The notes: generated from the sequence alone by a model not told the origin. 64,000 nt of DNA from Methanomicrobium sp. W14 (GCF_017875315.1 NZ_JAGGMM010000001.1:992001-1056000); one strand, 5' to 3'. Counted from the first letter of the stretch, positions 42,478 through 52,712 are shown. A program made the numbers and translations.

Positions 42478-42903
42478 TCAGGCGGTCAGTGCCTGACCGC
42501 CCATCTCTTCTATTTTTGCTTTTGCAGTTTCGGAAAACGCTTCGGCAGTGATATTTATCTTATGATTTACTTTTCCGCCGCCAAGTATTTTATTAATTCC
42601 GATCTGCTCTGCATTCACTACAAAGACATCGTTGTCCAATGTTGCACAGCCATCTGCCACAAGCTTTTCAAGGATCTGATCCAGAGAGCCTATGTCAATC
42701 GCCTTGCATTTGATTCCGTTCTGGTTTACAAAACCGTGTTTTCCGTTGTGCACCTCGCCCAGGAGGAGGAAATGTGAGAACCTGTGATCTCTGTGACCTG
42801 CTCTCCCTATTCCTCCACGGTTTCCTGCTCCACGGCGGTTTTTATGTGTACCCCCGCCGCATGTGCGTGAACCACGGTATTTTGATCTTTTATTTACCGG
42901 CAT
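42478..42903 (-). CDS. rpl15: Ribosomal protein uL15
   Basis: The 141-residue protein starts with the basic, glycine-rich KRSKYRGSRTCGGGTHKNRRGAG region that threads into 23S rRNA, and ends with the globular part NDVFVVNAEQIGINKILGGG. Length matches archaeal uL15. It lies eight bases after rpl30. Confidence 0.96.
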   Translation of the reverse strand: MPVNKRSKYRGSRTCGGGTHKNRRGAGNRGGIGRAGHRDHRFSHFLLLGEVHNGKHGFVNQNGIKCKAIDIGSLDQILEKLVADGCATLDNDVFVVNAEQIGINKILGGGKVNHKINITAEAFSETAKAKIEEMGGQALTA

Positions 42904-42910
42904 CCCTTTT

Positions 42911-43372
42911 TCACCTCATCCTGTAGAGAAGACTGTTTATCTCGCTGCCATAGTTTCCAAGGGCCCCTCCCTGCTGGTAGGTGCGCTTGATGGACTTGTA
43001 ACCCTTTCTCGGCGGGTGAAGACGAAGGACCGGCTTTAGTCCGGGGATATCCGTAATTTCAGCCTCACCGGAACAGATTGCCTTTGCAAAAGCTTCAATG
43101 TCAGAATACTGTGAGTTTTCCTTGATGTATTCGTCAGTAAGCTTTTCATTTGCAGTAAGGCGGCCGCGTGTCTTAAGGACGGTTGCAAGTATTTCAGAGT
43201 CGGCTTCCCCGTATGCAACGTAGTCCTTCACCTTTCTTATCATACCCATATAAGCCGGGGTATCAGGGATAAGGACACAGTGGTTGATGTGGTGAAGACG
43301 CAGCATCTTGAGAGTATCCTTTATCTCTCTGCTGGTGTTTACAACGCCACGCACCTGAACCACGAAGTACAT
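42911..43372 (-). CDS. rpl30: Ribosomal protein uL30
   Basis: The 153-residue protein has VVQVRGVVNTSREIKDTLKML and HHINHCVLI at its N-terminus, the archaeal/eukaryotic long form of uL30 (bacterial L30 is about 60 residues). Its start shares one base with the stop of rps5. Confidence 0.96.
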   Translation of the reverse strand: MYFVVQVRGVVNTSREIKDTLKMLRLHHINHCVLIPDTPAYMGMIRKVKDYVAYGEADSEILATVLKTRGRLTANEKLTDEYIKENSQYSDIEAFAKAICSGEAEITDIPGLKPVLRLHPPRKGYKSIKRTYQQGGALGNYGSEINSLLYRMR

Positions 43373-43989
43373 TATCTGCGACCTCCTTTCCGGATAAGAT
43401 TTGCCTGCAGAAGTGCATTATAGGTTGCCATTGCATAGTTGATTGTGGTCCGGGTCTGTCCACTCGAGGCTGTCCAGACATCGCGGACGCCTGCAAGTTC
43501 AAGGACCTTTTTACCGATATCACCAGTGACAAGACCAATGCCCTGGGGAGCAGGCATAAGCGTTACTTTAACACTTCCTGCCTTTCCTTCAACACGCATT
43601 GGAATAGAGTGATCCTGTCCGCATGCACATTCCCAGCTGCCGCATCCTCTCTGAATTTTTATGATATTGAGTTTGGCGTTGCCAATAGCCTTTTTGATGG
43701 CGTTTCCGACCTGGGCGTCCTTTCCCTGTCCAAACCCGATATATCCGTTGCGGTTTCCCACAACGACAGCACAGCGGAACTTTACACGCCTTCCGCTGTC
43801 AGTCATCCTCTGAACCATATTGATATCCAAAACCTCATCCTCAAGATCAGGAATGAAGTAATCTACAATCTGTGGTTCCTTTATAGGCCTGCCGCTTTCC
43901 AGGACGTCATCAATACTTTTGATCTCACCCGCGGCAACCTGTTTTCCAAGACCGGTGAGAGGAATCCATTCTTCCTGTTCAAAGGCCAT
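43372..43989 (-). CDS. rps5: Ribosomal protein uS5
   Basis: The 205-residue protein contains the double-stranded RNA-binding part [20 protein letters not shown] and the C-terminal domain [20 protein letters not shown]. It shapes the mRNA entry and accuracy region of the small subunit. It shares a base with the rpl18 stop. Confidence 0.97.
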   Translation of the reverse strand: MAFEQEEWIPLTGLGKQVAAGEIKSIDDVLESGRPIKEPQIVDYFIPDLEDEVLDINMVQRMTDSGRRVKFRCAVVVGNRNGYIGFGQGKDAQVGNAIKKAIGNAKLNIIKIQRGCGSWECACGQDHSIPMRVEGKAGSVKVTLMPAPQGIGLVTGDIGKKVLELAGVRDVWTASSGQTRTTINYAMATYNALLQANLIRKGGRR

Positions 43990-44516
43990 TATTTCAGCTC
44001 CTTCATTATTGCATCTTCAACAGCTTCGACATTTTCAACAAGGCTGCCTGCTTTTTCAGGTGCGTATTCTGCAATTGTCACTCCCTTTACCCTGTCGTCA
44101 CCAGGAAGTTTCTCCTCGCCGTGGGGTACGTTGAACCCTGCTGCGACAGCTCCTTTCAGTGCAGCAAATACCTTTGCCCCGCTTTTTGCACGGTGAAGTC
44201 CGATATCAAGGATTGCCTCCTCGTAACCTGCATTAAAGGCTTTCACTGCAAAGAGCATCCCTGTAAGGTAGGCTGCGGGTGTATTTCCCGTTGAACCTGT
44301 GTAGCCGTATTTTTCAAGTTCGCTGGAATAAGCGGCTACAAGTGTCCTGTCACCTTCAAGGCCTGCTTCAACAAGCTGACAGATGATATGCTTGTTTGTC
44401 TTTCTGACAACCATTCTGTGCTTTTCTGATACTATTAGCTTTAAGCGCTTGTAGTAGTCTGTTTTGCCTTCCCGGCGCCTGCGGAAATGGACTAAATACC
44501 TTGGCCCTGTCGCCAT
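43989..44516 (-). CDS. rpl18: Ribosomal protein uL18
   Basis: The 175-residue protein begins [21 protein letters not shown], the archaeal uL18 start that binds 5S rRNA, and has [16 protein letters not shown]. Adjacent starts and stops touch on both sides. Confidence 0.97.
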   Translation of the reverse strand: MATGPRYLVHFRRRREGKTDYYKRLKLIVSEKHRMVVRKTNKHIICQLVEAGLEGDRTLVAAYSSELEKYGYTGSTGNTPAAYLTGMLFAVKAFNAGYEEAILDIGLHRAKSGAKVFAALKGAVAAGFNVPHGEEKLPGDDRVKGVTIAEYAPEKAGSLVENVEAVEDAIMKELK

Positions 44517-44968
44517 TATTCCATCCTCCCTGTAATCTGTTCAAGCTGCGCCTTCATGTGGGCGACACTTCTGAACTGACCGCCGGCTGCTTTTCTGTAC
44601 ATTATTCTGTAGACATGTGAGTCTATTGTGCCGTCTTCGCGAAGGACTTTCAACTCTCTTCTGATTGCACGAATCTTTCTTATCCATGCATCTTTTGACG
44701 GATTACGGGCACCTGCGGCTCCTTTTCTGCGTCCCGGACCTTTGCAGTGTCCGTATGAGCGCTTTGCCATAAGCTTGCGTGCCCTTCCGCGGCTGTTTCC
44801 CTTCGCAGGCTTTGCTACAATAACGCCCTCTTTTACGAGACCCCTTACATCTTCGCGGGATATTGCATTCGAGATGTCATCTTCACGCCCGGAGTCCATT
44901 TTTACACGATGGATCCCGCATTTGAGAACCGAGGAGGCCATACGCTTCTGGTTTTTGAGATCACTCAT
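44516..44968 (-). CDS. rpl19e: Ribosomal protein eL19
   Basis: The 150-residue protein begins LKNQKRMASSVLKCGIHRVK and has GRRKGAAGARNPSKDAWIRKIR, the arginine-rich long helix of eL19. The family is absent from bacteria. It overlaps the stop of rpl32e by eight bases. Confidence 0.97.
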   Translation of the reverse strand: MSDLKNQKRMASSVLKCGIHRVKMDSGREDDISNAISREDVRGLVKEGVIVAKPAKGNSRGRARKLMAKRSYGHCKGPGRRKGAAGARNPSKDAWIRKIRAIRRELKVLREDGTIDSHVYRIMYRKAAGGQFRSVAHMKAQLEQITGRME

Positions 44969-45404
44969 CGTCTGCCACCTCTTCTTCCTTCTCTGTCTCT
45001 TCAGCTTCTGCTTCTTTTACAGGCTTTTGGGTGTCCTTCCTGTTCAGAATTTTAACATTTATCTCATCAGCTTTTTCCTGTATTGCAGCACGCTTCCTGC
45101 CACCTACAGTTGACGAGATCCTGATTGCCTGAACTTCTGTATTAAGGCCTTCAAGGTCTGTGACATTGAATACAATTACTTCTTCAAACCCTGACGGGTG
45201 CATGCCGCGTACTGCCTTAGGACTTCCAAAGCCGGGACGGGGATGACTCCCTTTTGCACGATACTGCTTTCTCTGTTTGCTTTGCAGACCACGGGGCCTT
45301 CTCCAGGTGTCCTCAAGTCTCTTCTTTCTGGAAAGCCCCTGGCGCTTGAAAGTCCCGCGCTGTGCATTTCTTGCTCTTATTAATCTTGTCTTGTCGTCAG
45401 CCAT
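44961..45404 (-). CDS. rpl32e: Ribosomal protein eL32
   Basis: From ATG at 45404 the protein has 147 residues. FKRQGLSRKKRLEDTWRRPR and GSHPRPGFGSPKAVRGMHP are typical of eL32; the C-terminus is acidic. A GTG three codons earlier is open, but GGCGTGAT sits five bases before the chosen ATG, which also avoids overlap with rpl6. Confidence 0.96.
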   Translation of the reverse strand: MADDKTRLIRARNAQRGTFKRQGLSRKKRLEDTWRRPRGLQSKQRKQYRAKGSHPRPGFGSPKAVRGMHPSGFEEVIVFNVTDLEGLNTEVQAIRISSTVGGRKRAAIQEKADEINVKILNRKDTQKPVKEAEAEETEKEEEVADDE

Positions 45405-45409
45405 CGGAA

Positions 45410-45934
45410 TCACGCCTTCTTCACAATATAGATGCCGTCCTGAAAGACACGTGAATCACGGCCACGGACCTTTGTTGCTTTTTCGATTCTTCCGGATGCC
45501 ATTCCAACAAGCTCTTTGTCAATTCCTGTAAGGACAACTTCGTCGTTTGCGACCTTCATTTTGACACCTTCAGGGATTGCCGCATAGCGGGACTGCTTTT
45601 CTCCAAGAAAATTTGCTATTTCAAGTGCTTCCTTAGTTGCCTTAAGCTGAATCGGAAAGTGGCTGTATACTACCTTCATGGTATACACGTATTCTTCAAT
45701 AACCCCGTGGAACATGTTGTCTGCATGAGAAGCATAAGTCCCCAGCATTGCAACAACTTTCTTCCTTGTGGACTCGGTTTCGGCAATGAATGCTCCGTCT
45801 TCTATCTTTATAGAGACTCCAGGGTAGTGCATCCTTCTCTCGATTTTGCCTTTTGGTCCGGATACATGAAGTGTATCTCCGGTGATTTCTGCTGAAACAT
45901 CTTTTGGGATTTTTATTTTTCTCTGTGTGATCAT
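45410..45934 (-). CDS. rpl6: Ribosomal protein uL6
   Basis: The 174-residue protein has two similar domains, with IEEYVYTMKVVYSHFPIQLK and a C-terminal GRDSRVFQDGIYIVKK. It lies near the factor-binding site of the large subunit. It starts 16 bases after the rps8 stop. Confidence 0.97.
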   Translation of the reverse strand: MITQRKIKIPKDVSAEITGDTLHVSGPKGKIERRMHYPGVSIKIEDGAFIAETESTRKKVVAMLGTYASHADNMFHGVIEEYVYTMKVVYSHFPIQLKATKEALEIANFLGEKQSRYAAIPEGVKMKVANDEVVLTGIDKELVGMASGRIEKATKVRGRDSRVFQDGIYIVKKA

Positions 45935-45949
45935 AATCTTTCAGCCACC

Positions 45950-46342
45950 TTAGTATACATATCCCAGAAGTTCTCCACCAACACCAAGACGGCGTGCATC
46001 CTCGTGGGATATAACGCCCTTTGAAGTGCTTATGAGAAGTGTTCCAAAATTCTTCGCCGGGAGATACTGGTTTTCCCACTTTTCCAGTTCACTTGCCTTG
46101 ACAGCAAAACGGGGCGTAATGACTCCGCATTTGTTTATACCCCCGTTGAGAAATACCCTGAACTGGTTTCCTCTGCCGTCTTCAACAAGCTCAAATCCGC
46201 TTATATAACCTTCTTCCTTCATTATGCCGAGCATTGCTCCAAGAAGTGTGCCTGCAGGTTCGACGATGCACTCTGTCTTACCCACATCAGAAGCGTTTTT
46301 AATTGCGCTCATTGCATCAGCAATTGTATTAAGCCTTGCCAT
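45950..46342 (-). CDS. rps8: Ribosomal protein uS8
   Basis: From ATG at 46342 the protein has 130 residues and starts [20 protein letters not shown], as in other archaea; two further codons upstream are open but not needed. [19 protein letters not shown] holds the rRNA-binding region. GGAGTGAT upstream supports the start. Confidence 0.96.
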   Translation of the reverse strand: MARLNTIADAMSAIKNASDVGKTECIVEPAGTLLGAMLGIMKEEGYISGFELVEDGRGNQFRVFLNGGINKCGVITPRFAVKASELEKWENQYLPAKNFGTLLISTSKGVISHEDARRLGVGGELLGYVY

Positions 46343-46359
46343 TTTCAAATCACTCCTGA

Positions 46360-46536
46360 TTAATTCATCTTCTTAAAGCCGATTTTTGCGGCATATTCAC
46401 GGAAGCACTGGCGACACAGCATTATATTGTACCTGCGTACAAGACCCTGCTTTCTGCCGCACATCTGACACTCATTTGCACCACGACCAAATTTCTTTGT
46501 GGGTGCCTCCTCGTTTTTCGATTTATTCTGCGCCAT
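46360..46536 (-). CDS. rps14: Ribosomal protein uS14 (zinc form)
   Basis: From ATG at 46536 this 58-residue protein has four zinc ligands, CQMC and CRQC. A GGAGGT site seven bases upstream decides the start; a longer frame back to 46665 would run through rpl5 and is rejected. The gene lies one base after rpl5. Confidence 0.96.
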   Translation of the reverse strand: MAQNKSKNEEAPTKKFGRGANECQMCGRKQGLVRRYNIMLCRQCFREYAAKIGFKKMN

Positions 46537-46537
46537 T

Positions 46538-47044
46538 TTACTGTACCTCCACGCCAAATTCATCCTGCATGAATCTGACTGCTTCTTCGCGTGACACCCT
46601 CTGCTTTTCAGGAAGCTTCTTTGTCTGGATGCTCCTTCTTGCAATGCGAATGCCTTTCTTTTCAATGACTACGTTGACATCCATACCATAGATACCAATC
46701 ATAGGATCGTAGCTCTGTCCCGGAAAATCAGTGTGCTCTTCAATTCCAAAAGCAACATTTCCGGATTTGTCAAACTGGTGCTCAAAGAGCTTTTTTTCGT
46801 TTATCTCAAGAGCACTTGAGACAAAGTCGTCAGCTGCCTTTCCTCTCAGCGACACTTTACAGCCTATAGGCTGGCCTTTCCTGATACCAAAAGCAGGCTG
46901 GGTTCTTTTTGCAATAGTCCTCACAGGCTTCTGGCCTGATATCTCTTTAAGGATATTCTCTGCCTTGACAAGTTTTTCACCGGCCTCTCCGACACCCATG
47001 TGAATTACAACCTTGTCAACATGGACTTTCTGCATTGAGCTCAC
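46538..47044 (-). CDS. rpl5: Ribosomal protein uL5
   Basis: The 168-residue protein has [21 protein letters not shown] and [20 protein letters not shown], typical of archaeal uL5, which binds 5S rRNA and contacts the P-site tRNA. Four-base overlap with rps4e. Confidence 0.97.
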   Translation of the reverse strand: MSSMQKVHVDKVVIHMGVGEAGEKLVKAENILKEISGQKPVRTIAKRTQPAFGIRKGQPIGCKVSLRGKAADDFVSSALEINEKKLFEHQFDKSGNVAFGIEEHTDFPGQSYDPMIGIYGMDVNVVIEKKGIRIARRSIQTKKLPEKQRVSREEAVRFMQDEFGVEVQ

Positions 47045-47769
47045 TCTTCAATCCCCCATGTGCTGACTGCCGGCTCGGATGCTCCGACCATAAAGATGTA
47101 ATCTTCAATTGTATCAAATTCCTCGCCGCTTTTCAGATCTTTTAAATAGACCCTGTTTGCAATGCTTCCCGGAATTGTGTCAATCCTTGAGATTTTTCCG
47201 ATCTTACCGGAGTGACTGCCGCCTATTATCATCGCACAGTTGCCTTCAGAGTAGCTGAAATGATCGACGACCTTCATGCGGTCGTCACCGGTTATAGTAA
47301 GAACAACCGAGTCTTTAGGCTTGTAGTCCTGGGTGTCAACTACAATATTTGCACCGTATCTCAGGTTAAGCTGGATTGTTCCGCCCTTCACAATAGTCTT
47401 GTCTGAAATCTTGCACAGGCGCGTGGAAGCGTCTTCTGCAGAGATTGGAACCGAGACATAGTCTCCCTTTTTGTTGCGGAGAATCCTGTAATACTTCTCT
47501 GTCTTAGGTATTGCAACAATGTCAAACACACCGATTCCAAGTTTCGGGTCAGTGCATACGACACCGTTTACAAGAACAGACCTGTCTTTCAGGATCTTTT
47601 TAGCCTCTTTCATGTTAAGGGCAAGACCCATGTGATCTCTCAGCCACACTGCCATAGGCATTGCTTTCTTGTTGTGGGGGCCCGGAGATGTTTTTGCAAC
47701 AAACTTGTTTATTTTTTTGGCAACACGCCACCCTGACGGCGAGTTAAGTCTTTTCATATGATTTGACAT
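47041..47769 (-). CDS. rps4e: Ribosomal protein eS4
   Basis: The 242-residue protein starts MKRLNSPSGWRVAKKINKFV after three residues, has an S4-like RNA-binding segment (AKKILKDRSVLVNGVVCTDP) and a KOW-like part (CAMIIGGSHSGKIGKISRI). The family is absent from bacteria. It shares a base with rpl24. Confidence 0.97.
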   Translation of the reverse strand: MSNHMKRLNSPSGWRVAKKINKFVAKTSPGPHNKKAMPMAVWLRDHMGLALNMKEAKKILKDRSVLVNGVVCTDPKLGIGVFDIVAIPKTEKYYRILRNKKGDYVSVPISAEDASTRLCKISDKTIVKGGTIQLNLRYGANIVVDTQDYKPKDSVVLTITGDDRMKVVDHFSYSEGNCAMIIGGSHSGKIGKISRIDTIPGSIANRVYLKDLKSGEEFDTIEDYIFMVGASEPAVSTWGIEE

Positions 47770-48134
47770 TACTTTCTACCCTCCAGTCTCTCCTCACGGA
47801 CCTTGTCCTCAAGCTTAAGTTTCACAATCTGGACCGAAGATGCGCATACAGGTCTTGGAACCTCAGTTCCGTCAACTTTCGTTACAGAAACTCCATGGAC
47901 AAGTACTGTTCCCTTCTCGGTATTCACTCCGTCTACGACACCCTCATCGCCCCTGTTGTCTCCGCGGAGAACCTTTACTGTATCTCCCTCAACAACACGG
48001 AACGAACGCCTGTTGTATTTTTCACGGAGCTCCTTTGAAAGGGATGCATCAAGAAACTTGCCGCGTGCATGAAGCGGTGCTGTATAACGGGCTTTGCGCT
48101 GCTTCCTGGGCTGGCTGCTTGCGATTCTTACCAT
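47769..48134 (-). CDS. rpl24: Ribosomal protein uL24
   Basis: The 121-residue protein has the KOW motif GDTVKVLRGDNRGDEGVVDG and an archaeal N-terminal extension (SSQPRKQRKARYTAPLHARG). It is an early assembly protein that binds 23S rRNA. Confidence 0.97.
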   Translation of the reverse strand: MVRIASSQPRKQRKARYTAPLHARGKFLDASLSKELREKYNRRSFRVVEGDTVKVLRGDNRGDEGVVDGVNTEKGTVLVHGVSVTKVDGTEVPRPVCASSVQIVKLKLEDKVREERLEGRK

Positions 48135-48146
48135 TACAACTTCACC

Positions 48147-48545
48147 TCACACAATTATTGTCGCCATCGATCCAATCTTTGGAAAACGCTCGGCAACCTC
48201 ACGGGCGACAGGTCCCTTTATCTCGGTTCCCTTGGGCTCCCCCTTTTCATTTGTAATAACCATTGCATTGTCTTCAAATGAAAGACGAAGGCCGTTTACC
48301 CTTCTTATCTCTTTTCTCTGCCTGATTACGACCGCTTTTTCAAGCTTTCTCCGCATCTCCGGAGTACCCTTCTTGACACTTACTGTTGCCATGTCGCCAA
48401 GACCAAGTTTTGGCTGACGCCTGCGGACACCATGATACCTGTCAACTGACACTACCTGCACCTGGCGTGCACCGGTGTTGTCTGCACATGTAAGCCTTGT
48501 TCCTGTTGCAAGCGCCCTCGGAATTTGGGACTGAATCGCTTTCAT
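48147..48545 (-). CDS. rpl14: Ribosomal protein uL14
   Basis: The 132-residue protein has [20 protein letters not shown] and the basic loop [20 protein letters not shown], matching archaeal uL14 at the subunit interface. Its start overlaps rps17 by four bases (ATGA). Confidence 0.97.
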   Translation of the reverse strand: MKAIQSQIPRALATGTRLTCADNTGARQVQVVSVDRYHGVRRRQPKLGLGDMATVSVKKGTPEMRRKLEKAVVIRQRKEIRRVNGLRLSFEDNAMVITNEKGEPKGTEIKGPVAREVAERFPKIGSMATIIV

Positions 48546-48868
48546 TCTCCGGACACCTCAATTACAACAAATGTCTTTGTCTTGGATATCGGCCTGCACT
48601 CTGCTATTTTCACGGTGTCGCCGACTTTTGCACCAAGGCACGGAGGGTTGTGTGCGTGAAGCTTTGACGAACGCTTTTCGTAACGCTTGTATTTCTTCAC
48701 GTAGTGCAGGTAATCTCTTGATACCACAACAGACCCCTGCATATGGTCACTCACGACTTTACCGGTAATCACCTGGCCGCGTACCGGCAAAGTGCCGTGA
48801 AATGGACAGTTTACGTCATTGCATTCCTTTTCCGGTGCTTTGACGTTTAACCCTATATTTCTAGCCAT
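48542..48868 (-). CDS. rps17: Ribosomal protein uS17
   Basis: The 108-residue protein has the OB-fold strand [20 protein letters not shown] and ends [20 protein letters not shown]. Archaeal length. It starts two bases after the rnp1 stop. Confidence 0.97.
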   Translation of the reverse strand: MARNIGLNVKAPEKECNDVNCPFHGTLPVRGQVITGKVVSDHMQGSVVVSRDYLHYVKKYKRYEKRSSKLHAHNPPCLGAKVGDTVKIAECRPISKTKTFVVIEVSGE

Positions 48869-48870
48869 AT

Positions 48871-49152
48871 TTACCTCAGATTTTTGATTCGCATGCTGAT
48901 TCTTTTTTCAGGCTGCATAATCAACACTGATCCATCAACCCTTACCTGGGTCTCATCTGGAAGCTCAATGTCAAATACTGCGCCTTTTTTCTGCACTTTT
49001 TTAAGGCCTCTTTCGGAACGTATCACCAGCATGTTTTTTGTCTCATCAACGACTGTTCCGCTGATGCCTGCCTGAAAAGGGTTGGTCGAGGAGAAGACCT
49101 CTGCCTTTAACCCGATAAGCTCATGCCTTAATACATTCCGTGGAGTTATCAA
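48871..49152 (-). CDS. rnp1: RNase P protein component 1 (Rpp29/Pop4)
   Basis: The 93-residue Sm-like protein begins [20 protein letters not shown] and has [20 protein letters not shown], typical of archaeal Rpp29. It helps the RNase P RNA cleave pre-tRNA 5' leaders. Finding it between rpl29 and rps17 is the usual archaeal arrangement. It overlaps rpl29 by four bases. Confidence 0.94.
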   Translation of the reverse strand: MITPRNVLRHELIGLKAEVFSSTNPFQAGISGTVVDETKNMLVIRSERGLKKVQKKGAVFDIELPDETQVRVDGSVLIMQPEKRISMRIKNLR

Positions 49153-49355
49153 GCCTTATTTCTCCGCTTGTTCTGCTCGGTTTTAATGCGTGCAATAGTG
49201 CGCTTTATTTCATGGACACGTCCGGGATTTTCCGGGGCACCACCTGCACTTACTTTACCCAGGTCCTGAACAAGCTCAAGCTCAAGCTTGTCAAGCTGCT
49301 CGGATATTTCCACATCACTGAACTGGGAGATTTCGGATGCACGTAATATCGCCAT
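49149..49355 (-). CDS. rpl29: Ribosomal protein uL29
   Basis: From ATG at 49355 the protein has 68 residues, starting MAILRASEISQFSDVEIS; it is two helices with the family motif GRVHEIKRTIARIKT near the end. AGGAGG nine bases upstream supports this start over a frame open to 49382. Confidence 0.95.
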   Translation of the reverse strand: MAILRASEISQFSDVEISEQLDKLELELVQDLGKVSAGGAPENPGRVHEIKRTIARIKTEQNKRRNKA

Positions 49356-49356
49356 T

Positions 49357-50088
49357 TCAGAAATCCTCCTGATCAGGTACATCTTCTGCTGCTTCCATTT
49401 CGGCGTCGATTTCCTGTCCGATAACGTCCTCGTCCGGGACTTCTTCGACAGTCTCTTTTAATGACACTTCTTCGGGGTCGAACTCCTTTACTTCAGGTTC
49501 AATTACTTCGAAGTGATCGGGAAGCTTTGCTCCTGGCGGAACTATCTTGACCTGGCAGCCTATTGTACCAAGCTTTTTTATTGCAATCGCATAGCCATGC
49601 TCAACAATAGTCTCACTGGGCTCACCCGAGTGCTTTATATAGCCTTGAGTAAACTTCTGGACACGTGAACGTGCTCCCGTAAGTTTACCGGATAGAATTA
49701 CCTCGCATCCAAGGCCGCCCGACTCCATTACACGGCGGAGAATGCTTGTTCCGGCCTTTCTGAAGTACCAGCCGCGTTCAAGAGAATTCGCAAGGCGTTC
49801 TGCCATAATCTGTGCGTTAAAAGACGGATTGTCCACCTGCTGAACTTCAATCTGCGGTGATTCTATGCCGTAGTCGTTCTGAAGAGTCGATGTAATCTCA
49901 CGTACTACTTTTCCGCCCTTTCCGATGACTATCCCCGGTTTTTCAGCAAATATCGTTATCTGCGTCCCGAGTGGAGTGCGAATAATATCCATTCCGCCGT
50001 ATCCGGCCCTTTTGAGTTCTTTTGAGAAGAACTGCTCCACGCGTGCGCTGCGGATGCCGTCCTCGACAAATCTTCTCTCTACTGCCAT
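49357..50088 (-). CDS. rps3: Ribosomal protein uS3
   Basis: The 243-residue protein has the KH domain (IFAEKPGIVIGKGGKVVREI) and the C-terminal S3 domain (SGKLTGARSRVQKFTQGYIK). The last 40 residues are an acidic tail (EVPDEDVIGQEIDAEMEAAE), longer than in bacteria. It starts one base after rpl22. Confidence 0.97.
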   Translation of the reverse strand: MAVERRFVEDGIRSARVEQFFSKELKRAGYGGMDIIRTPLGTQITIFAEKPGIVIGKGGKVVREITSTLQNDYGIESPQIEVQQVDNPSFNAQIMAERLANSLERGWYFRKAGTSILRRVMESGGLGCEVILSGKLTGARSRVQKFTQGYIKHSGEPSETIVEHGYAIAIKKLGTIGCQVKIVPPGAKLPDHFEVIEPEVKEFDPEEVSLKETVEEVPDEDVIGQEIDAEMEAAEDVPDQEDF

Positions 50089-50550
50089 TTACTCCACCTC
50101 TTTAACTATAATTTCAACATTCACAGATTCAGCGAATTTTGGTGTCGCCCTTCCCATTGCACGAGGGAAAACACCGCGTGTTCTTCTGCCCCTGTTTGCC
50201 GAAACCGAGAGTATCTCAAGTTTTTCGGTGTCAAGTCCGATGTACTCGGCATTTTTTTCAACGGATTTTAAAAGTCTGATAAATTCCGCCGATGCCTTTA
50301 CAGGGTATCTTCCTGCATCCCACTTGTCAAGTCCGCGCTTGTGCGCTACATCCATATTGAATGTCTTGAAAGGAATTGCTTTTTTAACTGCAACAACATC
50401 CTCAAGATAGGCAATTGCCTTCTTTGTATTCTTGCCGCGTATGAACTTTGCAATCTCAATTGAGTGCTTAGGTGAGCATGGAAGTTCGTTTGCTTTTGCA
50501 CGGGCGAATTTGTCCCCGTCCATCTTAAGTGAATAGTTTGTCCTTGCCAT
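50089..50550 (-). CDS. rpl22: Ribosomal protein uL22
   Basis: From ATG at 50550 the protein has 153 residues: KAIAYLEDVVAVKKAIPFK and the loop NRGRRTRGVFPRAMGRATPK that lines the exit tunnel. AGTGAT four bases upstream supports this start over GTG at 50559. Confidence 0.96.
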   Translation of the reverse strand: MARTNYSLKMDGDKFARAKANELPCSPKHSIEIAKFIRGKNTKKAIAYLEDVVAVKKAIPFKTFNMDVAHKRGLDKWDAGRYPVKASAEFIRLLKSVEKNAEYIGLDTEKLEILSVSANRGRRTRGVFPRAMGRATPKFAESVNVEIIVKEVE

Positions 50551-50555
50551 ATCAA

Positions 50556-50969
50556 TCACTTCAGCGGAACGAATTTACTTGACCTTGTTGCACCAATACC
50601 TGCACTTCCGTGTGTGACACGCTTTCTTGTCAGTGCAAACTCACCGAGGTACATAAATACCGCTTCAGGCTGTATTTCGACCTTCACAAAGTCCTTTCCG
50701 TTGTGTATCTCAACGCTTTTTCCAACCATTTCAGGCAGTATCACCATATCACGCTGGTGTGTCCTGATACGTTCGCTGCCATTTCGGAACTCAGCCAGAA
50801 GCTTCTCGTGTCCTTCAGAGAGACCGCGGTTGAATTTGCGGCGAGCTCTGGACGGCATAATTGGGAGAAGTTCACTCAGGCTCATCTGCTGAAGTTCCTC
50901 AATCTTGTAGCCGTGATAGGTGAACTCTTCTTTTCGCCTCGGCAACCTTTTCTGCTGTTTTTTTGCCAT
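50556..50969 (-). CDS. rps19: Ribosomal protein uS19
   Basis: The 137-residue protein has the archaeal N-terminal extension and the core [20 protein letters not shown] and [20 protein letters not shown]. It sits in the head of the small subunit. Confidence 0.97.
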   Translation of the reverse strand: MAKKQQKRLPRRKEEFTYHGYKIEELQQMSLSELLPIMPSRARRKFNRGLSEGHEKLLAEFRNGSERIRTHQRDMVILPEMVGKSVEIHNGKDFVKVEIQPEAVFMYLGEFALTRKRVTHGSAGIGATRSSKFVPLK

Positions 50970-50985
50970 AATCTGCTACACTCCG

Positions 50986-51699
50986 TTATTTCCTTCCGGT
51001 CTGCCTTGCAGCAATCGATCCTACCTTTCTGCCCGGTGATGTACCGCGGGATACTGTCTTTGGACGTCCGCAGTGCTGGTGTCCACCGCCACCGAACGGG
51101 TGGTCGATAACGTTCATGCATACTCCTTTCACACGAGGCCACTTCGTAGCCTGCGTCTTCATCTTGTGGTATTTCTTACCGGCCTTTACAAACGGTTTTT
51201 CGCTTCTTCCGCCGCCTGCGACAATGCCTACAGTTGCACGGCAGTCCCCGTTGAACCACTTGTGCTTTCCGCTCGGCATCTTAAGACCTACACGGCCATC
51301 GTCAGACTTGCCTATAATCTGGGATAAAACCCCTGATGCACGGATGAATTTTCCGCCGTCGTTAGGTCTTGCCTCGACATTGCAGACATATGCACCGACA
51401 GGGATGTCTGCCATCCTGAGAGTGTTGCCGTTTTTAACCTCTGCTTCAGGACCCCATGCAACCTTTTCACCGACTCCCATGCCCTCTGTTATAAGCATGT
51501 AGATTTTCTTTCCGGAATCAAGCTCAACTTTTGCGATAGGTGCGTGCCTTGCAGGGTCATGCTCTATGTCAATAATGACACCGTGAATAGTCTCGGCTAC
51601 ATGTCCGGGATGTTTGAGCGAAGCCTTGTAAAGGTGCGAAGGTGCACGGTATGTAGGTCCTCCGCGTCCGCGGTTTTGTGATATAATACGTTTTCCCAT
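50986..51699 (-). CDS. rpl2: Ribosomal protein uL2
   Basis: The 237-residue protein has GKRIISQNRGRGGPTYRAPS at its N-terminus and VIDHPFGGGGHQHCGRPKTV with the conserved His needed near the peptidyl transferase centre. It starts 10 bases after rpl23. Confidence 0.98.
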   Translation of the reverse strand: MGKRIISQNRGRGGPTYRAPSHLYKASLKHPGHVAETIHGVIIDIEHDPARHAPIAKVELDSGKKIYMLITEGMGVGEKVAWGPEAEVKNGNTLRMADIPVGAYVCNVEARPNDGGKFIRASGVLSQIIGKSDDGRVGLKMPSGKHKWFNGDCRATVGIVAGGGRSEKPFVKAGKKYHKMKTQATKWPRVKGVCMNVIDHPFGGGGHQHCGRPKTVSRGTSPGRKVGSIAARQTGRK

Positions 51700-51709
51700 C
51701 TACACCACC

Positions 51710-51958
51710 TTATAATACTCCAAGTCTGCTGAGAATTTCTTCTCCGTCCTTTTCGTCTGCAAAAGAAACTATTGCCTTCTTGTGCCCTTTCATCGTCATA
51801 AGGGTCTTTACAGAGACTACCTTTTTGTCAAACATCCTTTCTATTTCTTTTGCGACAAGTTCCTTTGAGGACTTGCGGTCGACGATAAACTGGAGTTTTC
51901 CGTCAAATTCAAGATCCCTTGAAGCTTTTTCAGAGACATAAGGGTATTTTATAATCAT
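51710..51958 (-). CDS. rpl23: Ribosomal protein uL23
   Basis: The 82-residue protein begins [20 protein letters not shown] and has [19 protein letters not shown], the archaeal short form at the exit of the tunnel where SRP docks. Four-base overlap with rpl4. Confidence 0.97.
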   Translation of the reverse strand: MIIKYPYVSEKASRDLEFDGKLQFIVDRKSSKELVAKEIERMFDKKVVSVKTLMTMKGHKKAIVSFADEKDGEEILSRLGVL

Positions 51959-52704
51959 TTCAGCTCCTCCAGCTTCTTTACTGCAGAAACGGTCCAGACA
52001 GTAAGACGTCCTGCATGCGTTCCGGGTGCAAGGTGCTCAGTGTTAAGCTCTTCAACTGATACTGCATCAACGCCTGCAAGGTTTCTGGCTGCGCGAAGTG
52101 GTGCATCACCGGTAACAATTAACAGGCTCTTGCTCTGTTTGTAGCGGCGTCCGCGAAGCTTTCCGCGTCCTGCACGGATATTCCTTGAGTTCCTTGAGCG
52201 GATTACGTCTGCGTAAAGTCCGTTTTGCTCCAGGGCTTTTACAATGTCCTTTGTCTGCTCAAGCGATTCAAAAGAGTCATCAAATACAAAAGGTACTTTG
52301 CCTTCAAATTTGTGTCCGCGTGCAATAACAAGCTCTTCCTTTGTGGTTGCAGCTATTGCCGACCTGATTGCCTTCTTCTTTTCCTGCTTGTTCATCTTGC
52401 GGACAAGATTCTTTTCAGTCTTTGGCGGATGTGCCGCACGACCTCCCACGGCCTGTGGGATACGGGCTACACGTGAGCCGTTGTTTATTCTTGGCACCTG
52501 AGCAACGCCACGACCGCTACCCCAGGATTCTGCAGATGTCTTTATACCTGCATAAGGGTTCACACCGTGAGGCTGGTAGCGTGTGCTCTGAATCGCCAGT
52601 ACTGCATTTTTGATAAGGTCAGGGCGGTATGGTTCATCAAATACAGCCGGAAGTTCTATTTCTCCTGCAACCCCGCCGTCAACCGATTTAATATCTGTCT
52701 TCAT
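51955..52704 (-). CDS. rpl4: Ribosomal protein uL4
   Basis: The 249-residue protein has the long loop [20 protein letters not shown] and the C-terminal region [20 protein letters not shown], typical of archaeal uL4. It starts eight bases after the rpl3 stop. Confidence 0.97.
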   Translation of the reverse strand: MKTDIKSVDGGVAGEIELPAVFDEPYRPDLIKNAVLAIQSTRYQPHGVNPYAGIKTSAESWGSGRGVAQVPRINNGSRVARIPQAVGGRAAHPPKTEKNLVRKMNKQEKKKAIRSAIAATTKEELVIARGHKFEGKVPFVFDDSFESLEQTKDIVKALEQNGLYADVIRSRNSRNIRAGRGKLRGRRYKQSKSLLIVTGDAPLRAARNLAGVDAVSVEELNTEHLAPGTHAGRLTVWTVSAVKKLEELK

Positions 52705-52712
52705 CTTTCAGA